In this document: in pieces, positions 38,776 through 49,677 of the stretch
Numbering within the stretch: the stretch's first letter is position 1
Layout of the letters: each line of letters starts with the position of its first letter
DNA from: Datnioides undecimradiatus
Lineage: Eukaryota > Chordata > Actinopteri > Lobotiformes > Datnioididae
Assembly: GCA_008933995.1 (NCBI GenBank)
Contig: WARS01000012.1
Coordinates: 1,674,001 to 1,738,000, forward strand
Direction of reading: 5' to 3'
Length of the DNA: 64,000 nt
Made by a program: the position numbers and the translations under genes
Notes under the pieces: model-generated
The model's input: only the letters and a program-made list of their open reading frames with translations
The model's database searches: none
What the model was told of the DNA's origin: nothing

Positions 38776-41700
38776 TAATTACCCCTCAATCCATACAAAT
38801 TGAATGAAGCCAGAACCGTGGTCTAAGAATATAGACCATAATTAATAAATTACAGCCACTCTACTCAATCATTCTCCACTTTGGGGACATGTAGACATCC
38901 CATTCTCCGCAGAGTAATTGACCGAGCCCACGGAAAACACACCTAGCGCCTCCACCGTGGCTTTGTGGATGCATCTGGCATTTCTTGCAACCAAACAGAT
39001 GCCGGACTGACACTGCGGGTCGTATCGCAGATCTTCTACTCTGTGTGTTTACAAGTAACAAATCAAAAGCATGCATTATTTCTGGGCTCTGAAAATACGC
39101 CTGAGGGAGCTATCAGGTTTCTCTGCCGCCCCCCAAGCTTCCCCTCGCAGCTGCTGCACACGAGCAAAGATCTTTTTTTATAGACAGAGTGGGTGACGCA
39201 GTCCAAAGAGGCAAAATCCTTAAATGTTTTATTTAACTTTATTGTATAAATTCAGTGAATCCAAATCTAAGTTTCCTGGTGGTTTCTGCAGCTGAATACA
39301 TGGACTCTGATAATGGGAATTGAATATATAGGCCTTTCTATTGTATTTGAACCCCAACAGAATATTTGCCGTATATTCTCTTCTGTCACTTTTCTTTGTG
39401 AAATATGGGGAGGAGGTCTGCCTCACACTCACACTGCCTCCATTTACAAATACTTCTTTGAAAATAATATATTTTGTTGTCGCCGTGTGTGTCCCCTCGG
39501 GCTAAAAAAGGGCCCACTGGAGACTGTCTAATGATTGTTGGGTCATGTATCAAATACACAGCAGCTGGAGGCGAGAGGGGAGAGTACATACAGTCTGGAT
39601 GTTTGGGGGGTTGGGGTGGGTGAACTAAAGCCTGAGTGGAGTCTGTAAGGAAAGCCCAGAGTGTTTGGGTGCTGAGGCTTAGTGTGAAATCAGTAATGGG
39701 TGCTGAGGCTGGGGTCACACTCACTGGACCTTAAGAGCTCTGACCTTTGTCTGTCTAACATTTAATCAAATGTAATGCAATGTTTGTGAATGCTGTTAGG
39801 GGAAAATGTCAACAAAAACAACAATAACTTTGTGTAAACATCAAAATCCCTCAGATTCAACAACTGCAACCTTTATATTCATTGCCTCGGCCACAGTTAA
39901 GAGTTCCTTTCATGGCTCCTGGAGAGACAGCATGTACCTAATTAGCCAGATCCATTCATTACCTTGGAACAAAGTAAACAATCATAATCCAAAACAGCGA
40001 CTCAGAGTGTGAATAAACTCAAATGAGGCTTTTTAGACACTGCAATTGCCTTGATTCAATCAAGTGAGCTAATGAGTACCTCGCAGGCAAATGACTTACC
40101 TCAATAAAAAAATGAAAAGAGTGCACAGTTGAGGCACAAATTAACACAAGAAGCGTTTATGGAAATGATCGGCGAGACCACACTAGAGCCAAACATGTTT
40201 TTTTAAGGCTTTGTTTGAATGTTATTACTTTTCTTCTAAATAAATAAAAAATATAATTAGCTGGAGCGTGATAATTATAAACGATCTCCGCATGGGAAGA
40301 AAACTATTAAATATTTTTCTTTAATTGAATACCAAATTACATGGTGATCACTTAATCTACTGTGTATACAATAATATTCTGGCATTTCTTAATTAAAATG
40401 CTTCTAATTGTTTTCAAATAACTGTAAAATCGCTGTCATTCTCCGCAGTCTTCAGCCTAAATCAAACTGGTGTTTTTCCAATTCCAAGAACAAGAGGGGG
40501 AAGCTGAAAACTGAGCAGGACGGTCATAAAGTGCTACTGCCACCTGCTGGTCTTGTGGCAAACCTCATTTACAGACCTCTGCAACCCCGGTGGCTCACCA
40601 GAGTCCAGTGAAGTGGACTGACCTGAGGAGCGTGTCCAAGCAGGGCCCACAGCGAATCAGCCGACAGGGTCTTGACTCTGGAAAACTCAAGTGTGTCTGT
40701 CTCCTGTCTGTTGAGAGCGATGTACTGGCAGCCCTGGTAGTCTCCTTTCAGCTGCTCGCCACAGTGCAGCCGCACCAGATCCCACGTTCCCACCCTCCTC
40801 AGGACCTCCCGCACTGACTCCATCTGCCTGTACGACAGATGACCTGCAGGAAAAAAAGACACTCCTGCATGATTTACTCACATTATATAATGAAATGTAT
40901 TAAAGGGTCAAGCTTTTGAGTCCTAAAAGTTGTTTTATGTGAAAACAGTTTAAAAAATCCACAAAGTCAGTGACATTATTACTGTAGTATTGGGCCATTT
41001 GATGTCATTTTTACAGAGTCATCAGAAAATGGCAGACAGTGATGCAGTGACATGCAACAAAGGTCCCCAGTGAAACAGTCTTGACTCACTTCCTGTACTC
41101 TATGTTATTCACATAATGTGATGCACATATTAGACCCTCTGGCTCGTACCCAACAGGTTGTATTTTCAGCCATATTCACATTTGTCAGCCACTTTTGTAA
41201 AAAACATATTAAATGGCGAGGTCCTTGCCGATACTCACCCCTTACTAGAATCAAGAAAACAGGAATCAGTGTTGACAACAGGTTATATTTGCAAGAATCA
41301 AGTGGTCATTGTTCTTTCTAACTGTGCTGCAGTCTGTTTCATTCAGTCTGTTTTTGAAAGAGGCTGATCTAGAAGCGAGTTTGTCACAAATCAGCTTATC
41401 TGCACTGGCAAATGGGGATTTTTGCAGAGTATTAGAAATTCACTTGAATCCCACTCACCAGAGAGCCAGGAGGGAGTCAGGGCATCTGATATCCAGGCCA
41501 TGTAGCCCTCCCTGAAAGATCGGAGGAAGTCATCTATCTGGCTGTGCGAGACCAGCTCCCTCCTCTTCCTCAGCTCCTCGTCCAGCTCGCAGTCTGGAGA
41601 GAGGAAGATAACCCTGGGGAAGAAGAGGCTTTGGCGCAGAGACACTCCACTCCTCTTCAAGTGGCCACATAAGTTAGCTGTCTTGGTCTGGAGGAGAAGG

Positions 41701-44414
41701 ATGAAGGGTTGCAAATAATGATTATTTTCATTATTGATTCAGCTCTAAATTCATTTTCCACAATCATTTATTCCACAAAATGTCTGGGAACATTGAAAAC
41801 AGAGGTAGGGTACTAATCAATAGTCTTTTTAAGTACTGACTAAAATGTATACAAACAGTGCTCATATTTAATGTCTGCTCAGATCGATGTACAAAAACAA
41901 ATCTGGTGATTGTAGACCAGAAGTGTCAAACATAAGGCCCGTGGGCCAGAATCAGACTGCCAAAAGGGTCCAACCTGGTCCATCTGATGACTTTGCAAAG
42001 TTTAAAAACTGCAGAGAAGTAATAAAAGGCACCGGGGGTCACACTGTCCTAATAAGAGCTGCTGCTGTGTGCTGCCTATGTACAGGATGTGTGACACACA
42101 CATTTGCAAGGTGCGAGACATATTGTTAAAATTAGACATCTCAGGCTGTCCATCATCTCTTTTTTAAATAAATGATTCATCGTTTGTTTCCTGAATGTAC
42201 CTGTACCTCTTTACACTAAGGGAAAGGGACTTTTTAAATTGCATGTTACTATACAATGGTTTTAATGGTTTGGCCCACTTGAGATCAGGTTGGGCGCTAT
42301 GTGACCCCTGAATTAAAATGAGTTGGACACACCTTGTTAGCTAGTTGCTAACCTAACATATACTTGTGTTTATTGTTGGTTTTGTAGGAAAAAAAAACTA
42401 TATTATTGTTCATTGAAGCCAAGGGTAGAAAAAAGTATTGTTTGAATTGACTTGTTCTGTCAAACCAAAGGAAATACTCAGTTCTAACACAAAGAAAACT
42501 AGTAAATGGTTAATCAGTTATTACAATTGTTGCCCATGAATATTCTGTTGATAGAGTAATCAAATAATTATTAGTTAAATCAGTCCAGAAGAGACTGTCA
42601 GCATATGCCAACATTCACACAGGAGGATCCTGCTTGAGGATCCACTCTTGAGAAAATTATACGACTGTAGACGGTCGAGCTGCGTCTGCTTTGTGCAGAT
42701 TAATGAAGTTAATACGTTCAATTCAAGCAGAACTATTTAAATAATGCAGTGTGTGTTTGCCATCAGACTCTTCTGTCAAGCTCCCTGTCCAAATTGAGCA
42801 TCTATAGAGATGGAAATGAATGACTCCTAACAGACCGGGGGACATAAGGTGACAGCTGTGTTTAGGCACCTGCCTGCTTTCACCCCTCCATCCCCCTCCC
42901 ACCCACCATGAACATAATTATGGCCTTTCAAATGAAGAGCGACCACTTGGGAAGTTTAGGAAGCCCTGTTGTAGTGTTTGAAATTTCCATATAAATTGTT
43001 ATGGTGACTCAGAATCTCTTAACCCGGCTGGAGTTTGGATGAAAACAATGTTCTGGACAATTGATTGGACCTTGGACACAAGTGTGCCAGACAGTTTGAC
43101 ATTTAGGTTTCCATGCCGGTGCTTCAACATCTCAACTCAATGTGTCTTTTTTTTTTTTTTACCATGATAGCTTTGAGGGGATCTTCAAGCTGCTCAATGC
43201 AGGTATTAGTAAAGTTTTGGTCCTCTTCTTTCACTCGCACATGCCAGTTTTGGTTGTGAGCGGACACTGTGCCTCTCCAGGGTTTTACATCTATGCAGAA
43301 GATCCCCTGGCCTTTGCAAAAACAAGAAAAAAAACATTACTATAAGCGGAGAAAGATGGAATCACTTAAGACTGTGTCAACTAATAAATACCTCAATACA
43401 CAAAGAAATATACAATATGGTGTTTTTTGAAACATCTGTTATGTGAATATGAAGATATTTGCTCCCTGTAGGAAAAGGATTAACTAATGTTAATGAATTT
43501 CCATTAGCTGCTTCAATCCTAGCATCCCAGTAGTGAGCATGTTGGCTCACTGTCACACAGTCATAGCTTAATGAGACGCCACAGCATAACAGAGTCATTG
43601 TTGGTGTTTGATTGGTAGTAACACGTGTGCTTTTCACTCCTATGAGAAGTCAAAATGTCTGCTGTGAGACAGGTCGATTAGAAATGCGCACTTAAATGTA
43701 GCTCAGCCTTTAGGACTTTCAACTAACGTTTAACACAAATCTGAATATTCTGAAAACCAGATAGGATTGAATTCTACATCACAACATTAGTAGTATATTG
43801 ATTTATTGTTCAGCGCAATCATAAAGTGCCATTTTAGCCTAGATCCTGACCTGTGAGGATAACAATGTTGATGTCATCTTTGGTGGTCTGGAACTGGTCG
43901 GGGATACGCAGATTGTGGTAAACATCCTCCTTTCTCAGCCCGGTGAGTTTCCTGCAGTGAGAGAACAGATTTACTGCAAAAGAGCCTTAAAACAAAAGTG
44001 CAAGACTATACATTACGGTCTAATGGAGTTGTCATCATGAATGTGTTGGCAAACGCAGAGTGTTCACTTTCCTTTTAGCTCTGTTTTAATCTCCACCAGC
44101 ACCTGAGCTAAGCTAGTACCAGCCAGCTGCTAACCTTGCCTGCCTGCCTGCTGCAGATGGAATATAACCGCTGATGGGAGCAAAACAGTAAAATGTGGCC
44201 TATGAAACCAAAACAACGAGCTAAAAGATGCAAGTGCAGTGGGAAACTGCATGAAAATATTGAATAAAACAGCTTTAAGTTAACACAATACGTACCTGAC
44301 GTGCTGTAAAAAGTCAGGTAGTGTCGGTGTCTGTTGTGGGCTCTGGCCTTGAGCACTTTCTGAGGCTTTGGAGCTGAGATAAAACTGGGTGAACAGACTT
44401 CCAAGCTGAGGCAT
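30018..44414 (-). CDS. Uncharacterised NERD (nuclease-related) domain protein
   Basis: Six minus-strand coding exons: 44414-44296, 43951-43851, 43311-43163, 41687-41459, 40843-40623 and 30185-30018. Every junction has GT-AG sites and matching phase (2,1,0,1,0), giving 328 aa. Residues about 35-190 look like a NERD domain, a PD-(D/E)XK nuclease-like fold: DVYHNLRIP, then Asp66 in KDDINIVIL, then GQGIFCIDVKPWRG, where Asp81-x-Lys83 fits the D/ExK site, then the QLEDPLKAIMTKTANLCGHL helix and FFPRVIFLSPDCELD. Residues 200-328 (GHLSYRQMESVREVLRRV... to ...TIHSITLSM) have no domain I can name. No signal peptide or membrane segment is seen, so it is probably intracellular. NERD domains are best known from bacteria, often beside nucleic-acid enzymes. 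Function here is unknown. I recall similar unnamed fish proteins but no mammalian gene at this position. Confidence 0.85.
31100..31175 (+). repeat. Fragment of ATTAATCG-type dispersed element
   Basis: AAAATGACTCAAA followed by ACAAAACAGTTGCTGATTCAC and TTCTGATAACTGAC resembles the 3' part of the inverted-repeat element at 36439-36737. Short and degenerate. Confidence 0.4.
31660..31980. promoter_or_regulatory. Candidate regulatory block in NERD intron (unverified)
   Basis: Non-repetitive sequence with CAATTATTATT, TTAGTTAATGG and CTTTTATTACG words, a composition unlike flanking simple DNA. It could be an enhancer; nothing else is visible in it. Confidence 0.22.
36040..36180. promoter_or_regulatory. 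Candidate regulatory block in NERD intron (unverified)
   Basis: A compact 140-bp stretch with CTCAATTAACGAG, GCTGTAATTAAGTG, TTCATTATTCATGAATCC and CTATTGATCAT: four homeodomain/POU-like sites close together. This is the densest such cluster in the intron. Confidence 0.3.
36439..36737 (+). repeat. ~300-bp inverted-repeat dispersed element
   Basis: Begins GTGCTGCGACTAACGATTG and ends TTTCAGCTCC, with imperfect inverted ends (GCTGCGACTAACGATT versus the reverse of AATTGGTCATTTCAGC-like sequence) and internal GTTTGTCTATAAAA and AGATATTCAGCTTATTG phrases. I recognise it as a degenerate copy of a short non-autonomous element common in spiny-rayed fishes. No coding capacity. Confidence 0.65.
38709..38773 (+). 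repeat. (TC)n-(CA)n compound microsatellite
   Basis: A TC tract at about 38709-38725 is followed by about 43 bp of pure CA (38731-38773). A separate poly-T run lies near 38529-38542. Confidence 0.95.
41706..41800 (+). repeat. Start of ATTAATCG-type dispersed element
   Basis: GGGTTGCAAATAATGATTATT, then TTCATTATTGATTCAGC and ATTCCACAAAATGTC match the left end of the family seen at 36439-36737. It lies in intron 3 of the NERD gene, immediately upstream (minus strand) of exon 4. Confidence 0.5.
41919..42333 (+). mobile_element. Non-autonomous hAT-like element (MITE), degenerate
   Basis: The left end CAGAAGTGTCAAACATAAGG continues into GGCCCGTGGGCCAGAATC. The right end reads CTTGAGATCAGGTTGGGC, TGAATTAAAATGAGTTGGAC and ACACCTTG, which in reverse gives a related CAAGGTGTGTCCAACTC terminus. 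The ends GTGTCaAAC/GTGTCcAAC form imperfect terminal inverted repeats of the kind found in vertebrate hAT MITEs. No transposase frame. Clear target-site duplications were not found. Confidence 0.55.
42504..42580 (+). repeat. End of ATTAATCG-type dispersed element
   Basis: AATGGTTAATCAGTTATTAC, then TTGCCCATGAATATTCTGTTG and GTAATCAAATAATTATTAG resemble the right-hand end of the 36439-36737 family. With 41706-41800 it may be one element interrupted by the hAT-like insertion. Confidence 0.4.
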
Positions 44415-45014
44415 TCTAGTCTTTATCTGAAAAAATGAACAAAACACAAAACAGACTGACATCTAACTGACGAGGCAGTTTGCTTACAGTGAAAACAAGG
44501 CAGCTGAAGTGAACAACTTGTCTGACTTTTTTCAGTTTAATAATGCAGTGCTGACAAAATGATGCCGACGTTGTTGTTAAAACTATATTAAGCATGTTGT
44601 TCTCGTCAAAAACACGTCTGTGTACCAGTTTAACCAAATTCAAACGTGTTTTTTTCAGCTGAATCAAATTCGTAGCCTGACAGCTCAATGCAGAAACCTG
44701 TTTTCATTGCTTCAGTATGGCTGTTGTGCTCTTAAAACATCCCGAGAGCATGCTAACGTTCAGGCTTTACGGCTTTGTTGACGCCACTTGAACGCTTGAA
44801 CTTGAACTTCAGGACCCTGTGGAGAGAACAAAGAGCAACGACAACGCTGCACGCGGAACTCGCACGAGCTCTTAAAAACACACACACACAATACATACTG
44901 TTGAGGTCTCGCGCTGTTTAAAGAGCCGTTCAAGAGGGAAAAATGAAGGAATTCAACTCGACATTTTCCCGCTGTTAACGTCGGTCTGCGGGTCTCTTTC
45001 CAAATGCTGAGCAA
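44415..45014 (-). promoter_or_regulatory. NERD gene 5' leader and presumed promoter
   Basis: The first coding exon has an acceptor (TTTTTTCAG) ending at 44427, 13 nt before the ATG, so at least one upstream non-coding exon is likely. A candidate is around 44770-44815, preceded on the minus strand by CTCTCCACAG and followed by GCC|gtaaag. The stretch 44760-45015 is richer in CpG than its surroundings, suggesting the promoter. Exon boundaries are uncertain. Confidence 0.35.
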
Positions 45015-46959
45015 CGTAACTCTATCCAGGAAAGCTGTTTCACAATTTCACCGCCCCCCCCCATCCCCAACTCTCTGCAGCAGCGCTTCCAGTGTTCCTG
45101 GAAGAAGTAAACAACAGACCACGTGCACCACCACCAGCATCACATTTCACCCACGGAGACATGACGTGAGAGCGCGTCACTCAGCCCTGCAGTGTTTATG
45201 TGATGCGGAGCTCCTGTAAGATGGGTTACTATAAGAAATACAGAGGGGCTGGACGTAACATTCAACACCTCAGATGAAAAATGCTCCTATGGTGGAAGAA
45301 ATACTCTGAAATAAAAGTAACTGCATAACATATATAATTAATTTTGATGATGTAACTGTGCAGGATGAAGGATAATTACAGAATAAAATGATTTTTCGTG
45401 ATTACAGGTGACCCTTCGGATGTACCAGCAAAACTGTTTGCAATAATGTAAGGAAATTAATCCTAGATTTGGCTTAAAATAGTAAGATATTACATTTTAT
45501 GGAGCATGAGAGGACACTGATGAAATATATATTGTGTATTTTTCCCTCTGAACTCTCAGATAGTCTGCTCGGGATTTGCTGGCACATCCAACAGGATTCT
45601 CACATCCTGCATGAGCCTACAGAGAGGATATTACAAAAGTGATGAAGAATATTTAATTCAGCAGTAAATACACAGTGAATATCTCAATGTGGTGATAAAC
45701 AATATCCGGATAGCACAAAATACTATGAAAGAACTTAATATCAAGGACAGATAGCCAAATCAGCTCATATGGGCTCAATGGAAGCCAATAAACAGAGGCA
45801 CTCTGCCTCTCCTGACCTTCACTTCTGGTTGAGATCAGGGCGATAAAGCAGGCGCAACCTCAATAAAACCCACACAATGGAGTAAAATAAATAGATATTA
45901 AATTAAAACAGAGGCAATACTGGCTGAACTGCTGCAGGAATTCGAGAACAAAAGCTTCTTTGTAGAGTTTAATATTGTCTACAATCGCCGCCTCCTGATA
46001 CATTCCCAATCATTTTCATCTCTTGCCTTGACGTATCAACACATATAATCATCTTGTATTGGAACTTGCAAATGACTCCGAGTGTGTGTGTGTGTGAGAA
46101 ACCACGTTTATATATTAAATGTGCCTCGTGCTCCTAGTTTGGCCTTTTCGGTTGAGTTAATATCAAATTCATAATCTGTCTCATCTCTGACTGTCCACCG
46201 AGAAGGAGTTAGCGATGTCAGGCATTGTCATGAGCGTGTGTTTGTCTTGCACAAACTTTACCCTGACTATATTGTATCTTCTGTCAGGCCTAAGACTCAC
46301 CAAAACCTCAAAAGACGTATGTCTCGGAGGAATTAGTACCTGCTTATTTTTGGTGTCATTATACATACTGCTGCTGCAAGGCCCATGTTGTTTTCTTCAG
46401 CCTTTTGTCACGGACTGAAATACCGACTCTCTTCAGGTTCGATGCATGCCTCAAGTGGCTCCTGAAGCCTTGCTTCCTTTGTTAGCCCTAATGTCATTTT
46501 CACCTAATGCACCTGAAGAGCTCCACTATGTGTGTGTGTGTGAGGAGCTGCTAAGGGCTTTCAGGTCCCCTCTAAAGTGTAGTTAGGCATCAGAGTTCAT
46601 TAGAGGGGGACCTGGGTACTATTGTAAATCGGGCTAAGTGAACTTTAGTAGGAAAAAACAAGCATCTGTAGAATGATAGGGGTATGATTTCCAGGTATTT
46701 GTAAGAAACAGACTGCTCTGTTCAAGCAGATTATATTCAGTTTCTAGTGTGGTCAAAAAAAATCATAATTTTTCTCATTGGCGATATTTCCATTTTCAAT
46801 CTTTCAAATCAAATATCTCATTTGCAGAAGTAATGGCTACATGACATCGCTGACGCTCTGCTCACTAATTTTTGCTCATTTCCTTTGAATTATTAATATG
46901 AGAGATTCTCCATATGCTCTCTGAGTATTCTTGTCCATTCGTTTCAGAGAGAATTAGCA

Positions 46960-47590
46960 TTTTACTGTGAAGAGTATAAAGAGCTTAACTGCCCCAATCA
47001 AACTAGGTGATTTAAATCCTGTCTAATCAAGATGTTTAATAGGGGTTGCAGCTGGATGACCTGAAGTAAATGGCCTGAAAATGGTCCTGGGTCTCAATCA
47101 CCTGCATAATTAGGACCATTTCACCTGAAAAAGCATGGGTGCCAGAAAGAGCTTCCAAAATTGGACTGTAAAAATGAGGTGAAATAAACCTTTTTAGGGG
47201 TGCTCCCCCTTTTTTTTCCCCACAAAATTGCTGAATGCAAAATCACTACCACAACAGATAACTAATAATCCATCTGATATAATAAACCCAGTTAAACCTG
47301 GGCTCGAAAATGAAGCGTGAAAGTGTGAAAAACAGTTTTGGCATCGACCCTGGAGAGGCTTTTTTGTGACTGGCCTGCCTCAGTAATTAGTTATGCCGTA
47401 TGAAGAGGTAATTTGTATGCTAAAGTTTAATTGTTCAATTATCACTGGACGTGAGAGGAGGCCTTGATGCCATTTCACCGTGTTTGAAAATAGAGTTGAA
47501 CCCCTCGTGCCACATATTCTAATAGCTGGCAATTACACAGAGAGCCCTCTAACTAAGTTGATTGATGCATGCTGGCCCCACTGAAAAAGC
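46960..47590. promoter_or_regulatory. Candidate regulatory block (unverified)
   Basis: Contains GGTGATTTAAATCCTGTCTAA, CCTGCATAATTAGGACC, GCCTCAGTAATTAGTTATG, AGTTTAATTGTTCAATTATC and GCTGGCAATTACACAG. Repeated ATTA/TAATTA cores in non-repetitive sequence over ~600 bp suggest one or two enhancers. Confidence 0.3.
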
Positions 47591-49645
47591 CTTCGCTACC
47601 TGCCCGGTGCAGTCGTTGGCAGTGAAGAGTTGATCCGTTCAGCCTGCAGAGCTGAACCGGCCGGCCTCTCACTGTGGAAAAGGACCTCAACTAGCTGCTG
47701 ACAGGCAGCGTAAACACCAACCGTACGAGCACCGAGGAGGACAACATGTTAAAACAACATTATCACAAAGTAAACAAGAGAAGACTAGTGGAGCGTGCGT
47801 CGCTTTGAGGAGTCCTTATAGAGACACTTTTGCTTCTTCTTTTGCTGAATAATGATAATCAGCAGTTTTTATGCCGTCCTGGACTGTTTTTACTGCCTCT
47901 TCCTCAGCTTCGCATTTCAGCCTGGGGAGTTTTACATATCATCATCTTATATCATCTGAATCAAGCTTTTACTGAGGCCAAAATCTGGGATTGAAGTTTT
48001 TCCCAGTGATTATGTATTTTTATTCTGCACAGTTTCCTTCCAGTGAGGGCCAAAACAAGATTATTTACATTGTTTACATTGTCAATTGTCATATTGTGTT
48101 ATCATATTTGTTTTGAAAATGGCTCAAATAGTTTTTTACATTTGAAGTATTCCCACAATACGAGTGCTCTCTAATCATTGCTACTTTGTTAATTAATTTA
48201 TATTATTGCTTTTTAACATCTATTAGAAAAAGAATAAAGTACAAATATAACAAAGAAAACAATAAAGCCAAGTCTAAGAATAACTTTGTGTATGTTAGAA
48301 TAGCTTTAAGTAAGCACAGGAGATGAGATAATTGTAAATGAAATATCAGAAATAATTATTATAAATTATTATTCTGTCATAGAGAGACACTGTTTGTCTT
48401 TTAGGTATTCTTTGGGACACTGAGTTGCATTTAATCAACATGTTACATGTAAGAGTATTTAAGTAAATCAGAATTAAAAGCCCGTCTCAGTCCACAATCC
48501 TCGTCTTCTGGGAGTTTTGGAGGTATGCGTAATCCAGACATTTATCATGTAATTACAGCTCCACAGTCAGTTACTGATGACCCCGGTTGAAGGCCAGTGA
48601 TTATGGTCCATTTCATGCTTTTCAGGGGCCCAGATGGGAATCCAGGAGACAAAAACGAGGCCCCTTCACTCTCACACGGCATCTTTTCAAGAATCTCATT
48701 AGTGCTCTAAATTGAACCATATGTGTCTGATTTGTAATTAGCTCCTATAGGACATGCGGCGACATGATGTCTTTGATAGAGAGAAGGTCTTTTCTGTTAA
48801 AGCCCAGAACAAAAAGCCGGTTTATGATGAATAAATAACAGAACATCACAGTGAAGCTGCTTCACACAGATGTATAGAGGTTAAAGTACTTAAAGACTCC
48901 ATGTCAGAAAAAATCATCTTACTCATTAGATTAATTAAATAACCCTAGTGACCAATGTTTTGTTAATGCTGTACAGAGAACCACTCAAACAACATGAACC
49001 CATCCCGCCTTAGTTTACACAAATCATCCCTTCGACTGAGAACACCGGCTGACTGACAAGCCTCCATCCTGTTGAGCAGGTTACAGCTCCAACTTATTTT
49101 AGCCTGTGGTTACACTCGACCCTCAGAGAGCTAACGCAATGATCCTGCTGCTCAGAGTTGTTGTATAAGAATCTTTTATTTTGGGGACACACAGAGCAGG
49201 TGAGCCGTAATTGAGGACCTTTGAGTATTTGTTAGATACTCATTTCTGCACCTCCCCCTTGTGACTAACAGCTGGAAAACTGTTACTCTGGTCTCCTGAA
49301 GTAGCACTATTGCATCTGCAGAAGGTGTCACAAAGTTGGTCAACATGGCTTTACTGTCAAGTTTACTATCAACTGAACATCTTTTATGGTCTGAGATCAG
49401 TTGGTCTTGAATTACCTGGTCACTATTTTGCAGAGAAGATCCTGTTTTCAGCCCCTTTTCTTTATTTATCAATTGAAATGATGACTCAAAGACACGTGAT
49501 GAGACTTCACTGGGATTTATTGTAAACTTCGGCCATGAAGCAACGAGCATTTTAGTTTTTCCTTACTTCATCATCAGCTACATCTACAGCACATCAGTGG
49601 AAAAACTCTGGCATGCGCTCTATTGCAAAGTAACATCTGCAGTAT

Positions 49646-49677
49646 ATTATGCAGTATATATATATATACTGCATAAT
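49646..49677. repeat. 32-bp perfect palindrome with (TA)7 core
   Basis: ATTATGCAG, then seven TA units, then CTGCATAAT: the two arms are exact reverse complements. It could extrude as a hairpin or be a microsatellite expanded inside an inverted repeat. Confidence 0.9.

Larger units (their letters stand above)
30186..40622 (-). other. 10.4-kb last intron of the NERD gene
   Basis: No further exon was needed: exon 5 ends and exon 6 begins in phase 0, and the joined protein reads ...GHAPQ-VTVKMYKRG. The intron is four times longer than any other intron seen complete here. It holds a fragment of a dispersed repeat (31100-31175), a full copy of an inverted-repeat element (36439-36737), a CA microsatellite and two candidate regulatory blocks. 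Confidence 0.65.

Noticed and set aside
43142-43345. Plus-strand open frame of 67 codons
   Set aside because: It is antisense to exon 3 of the minus-strand NERD gene, which has proper splice sites and phase.
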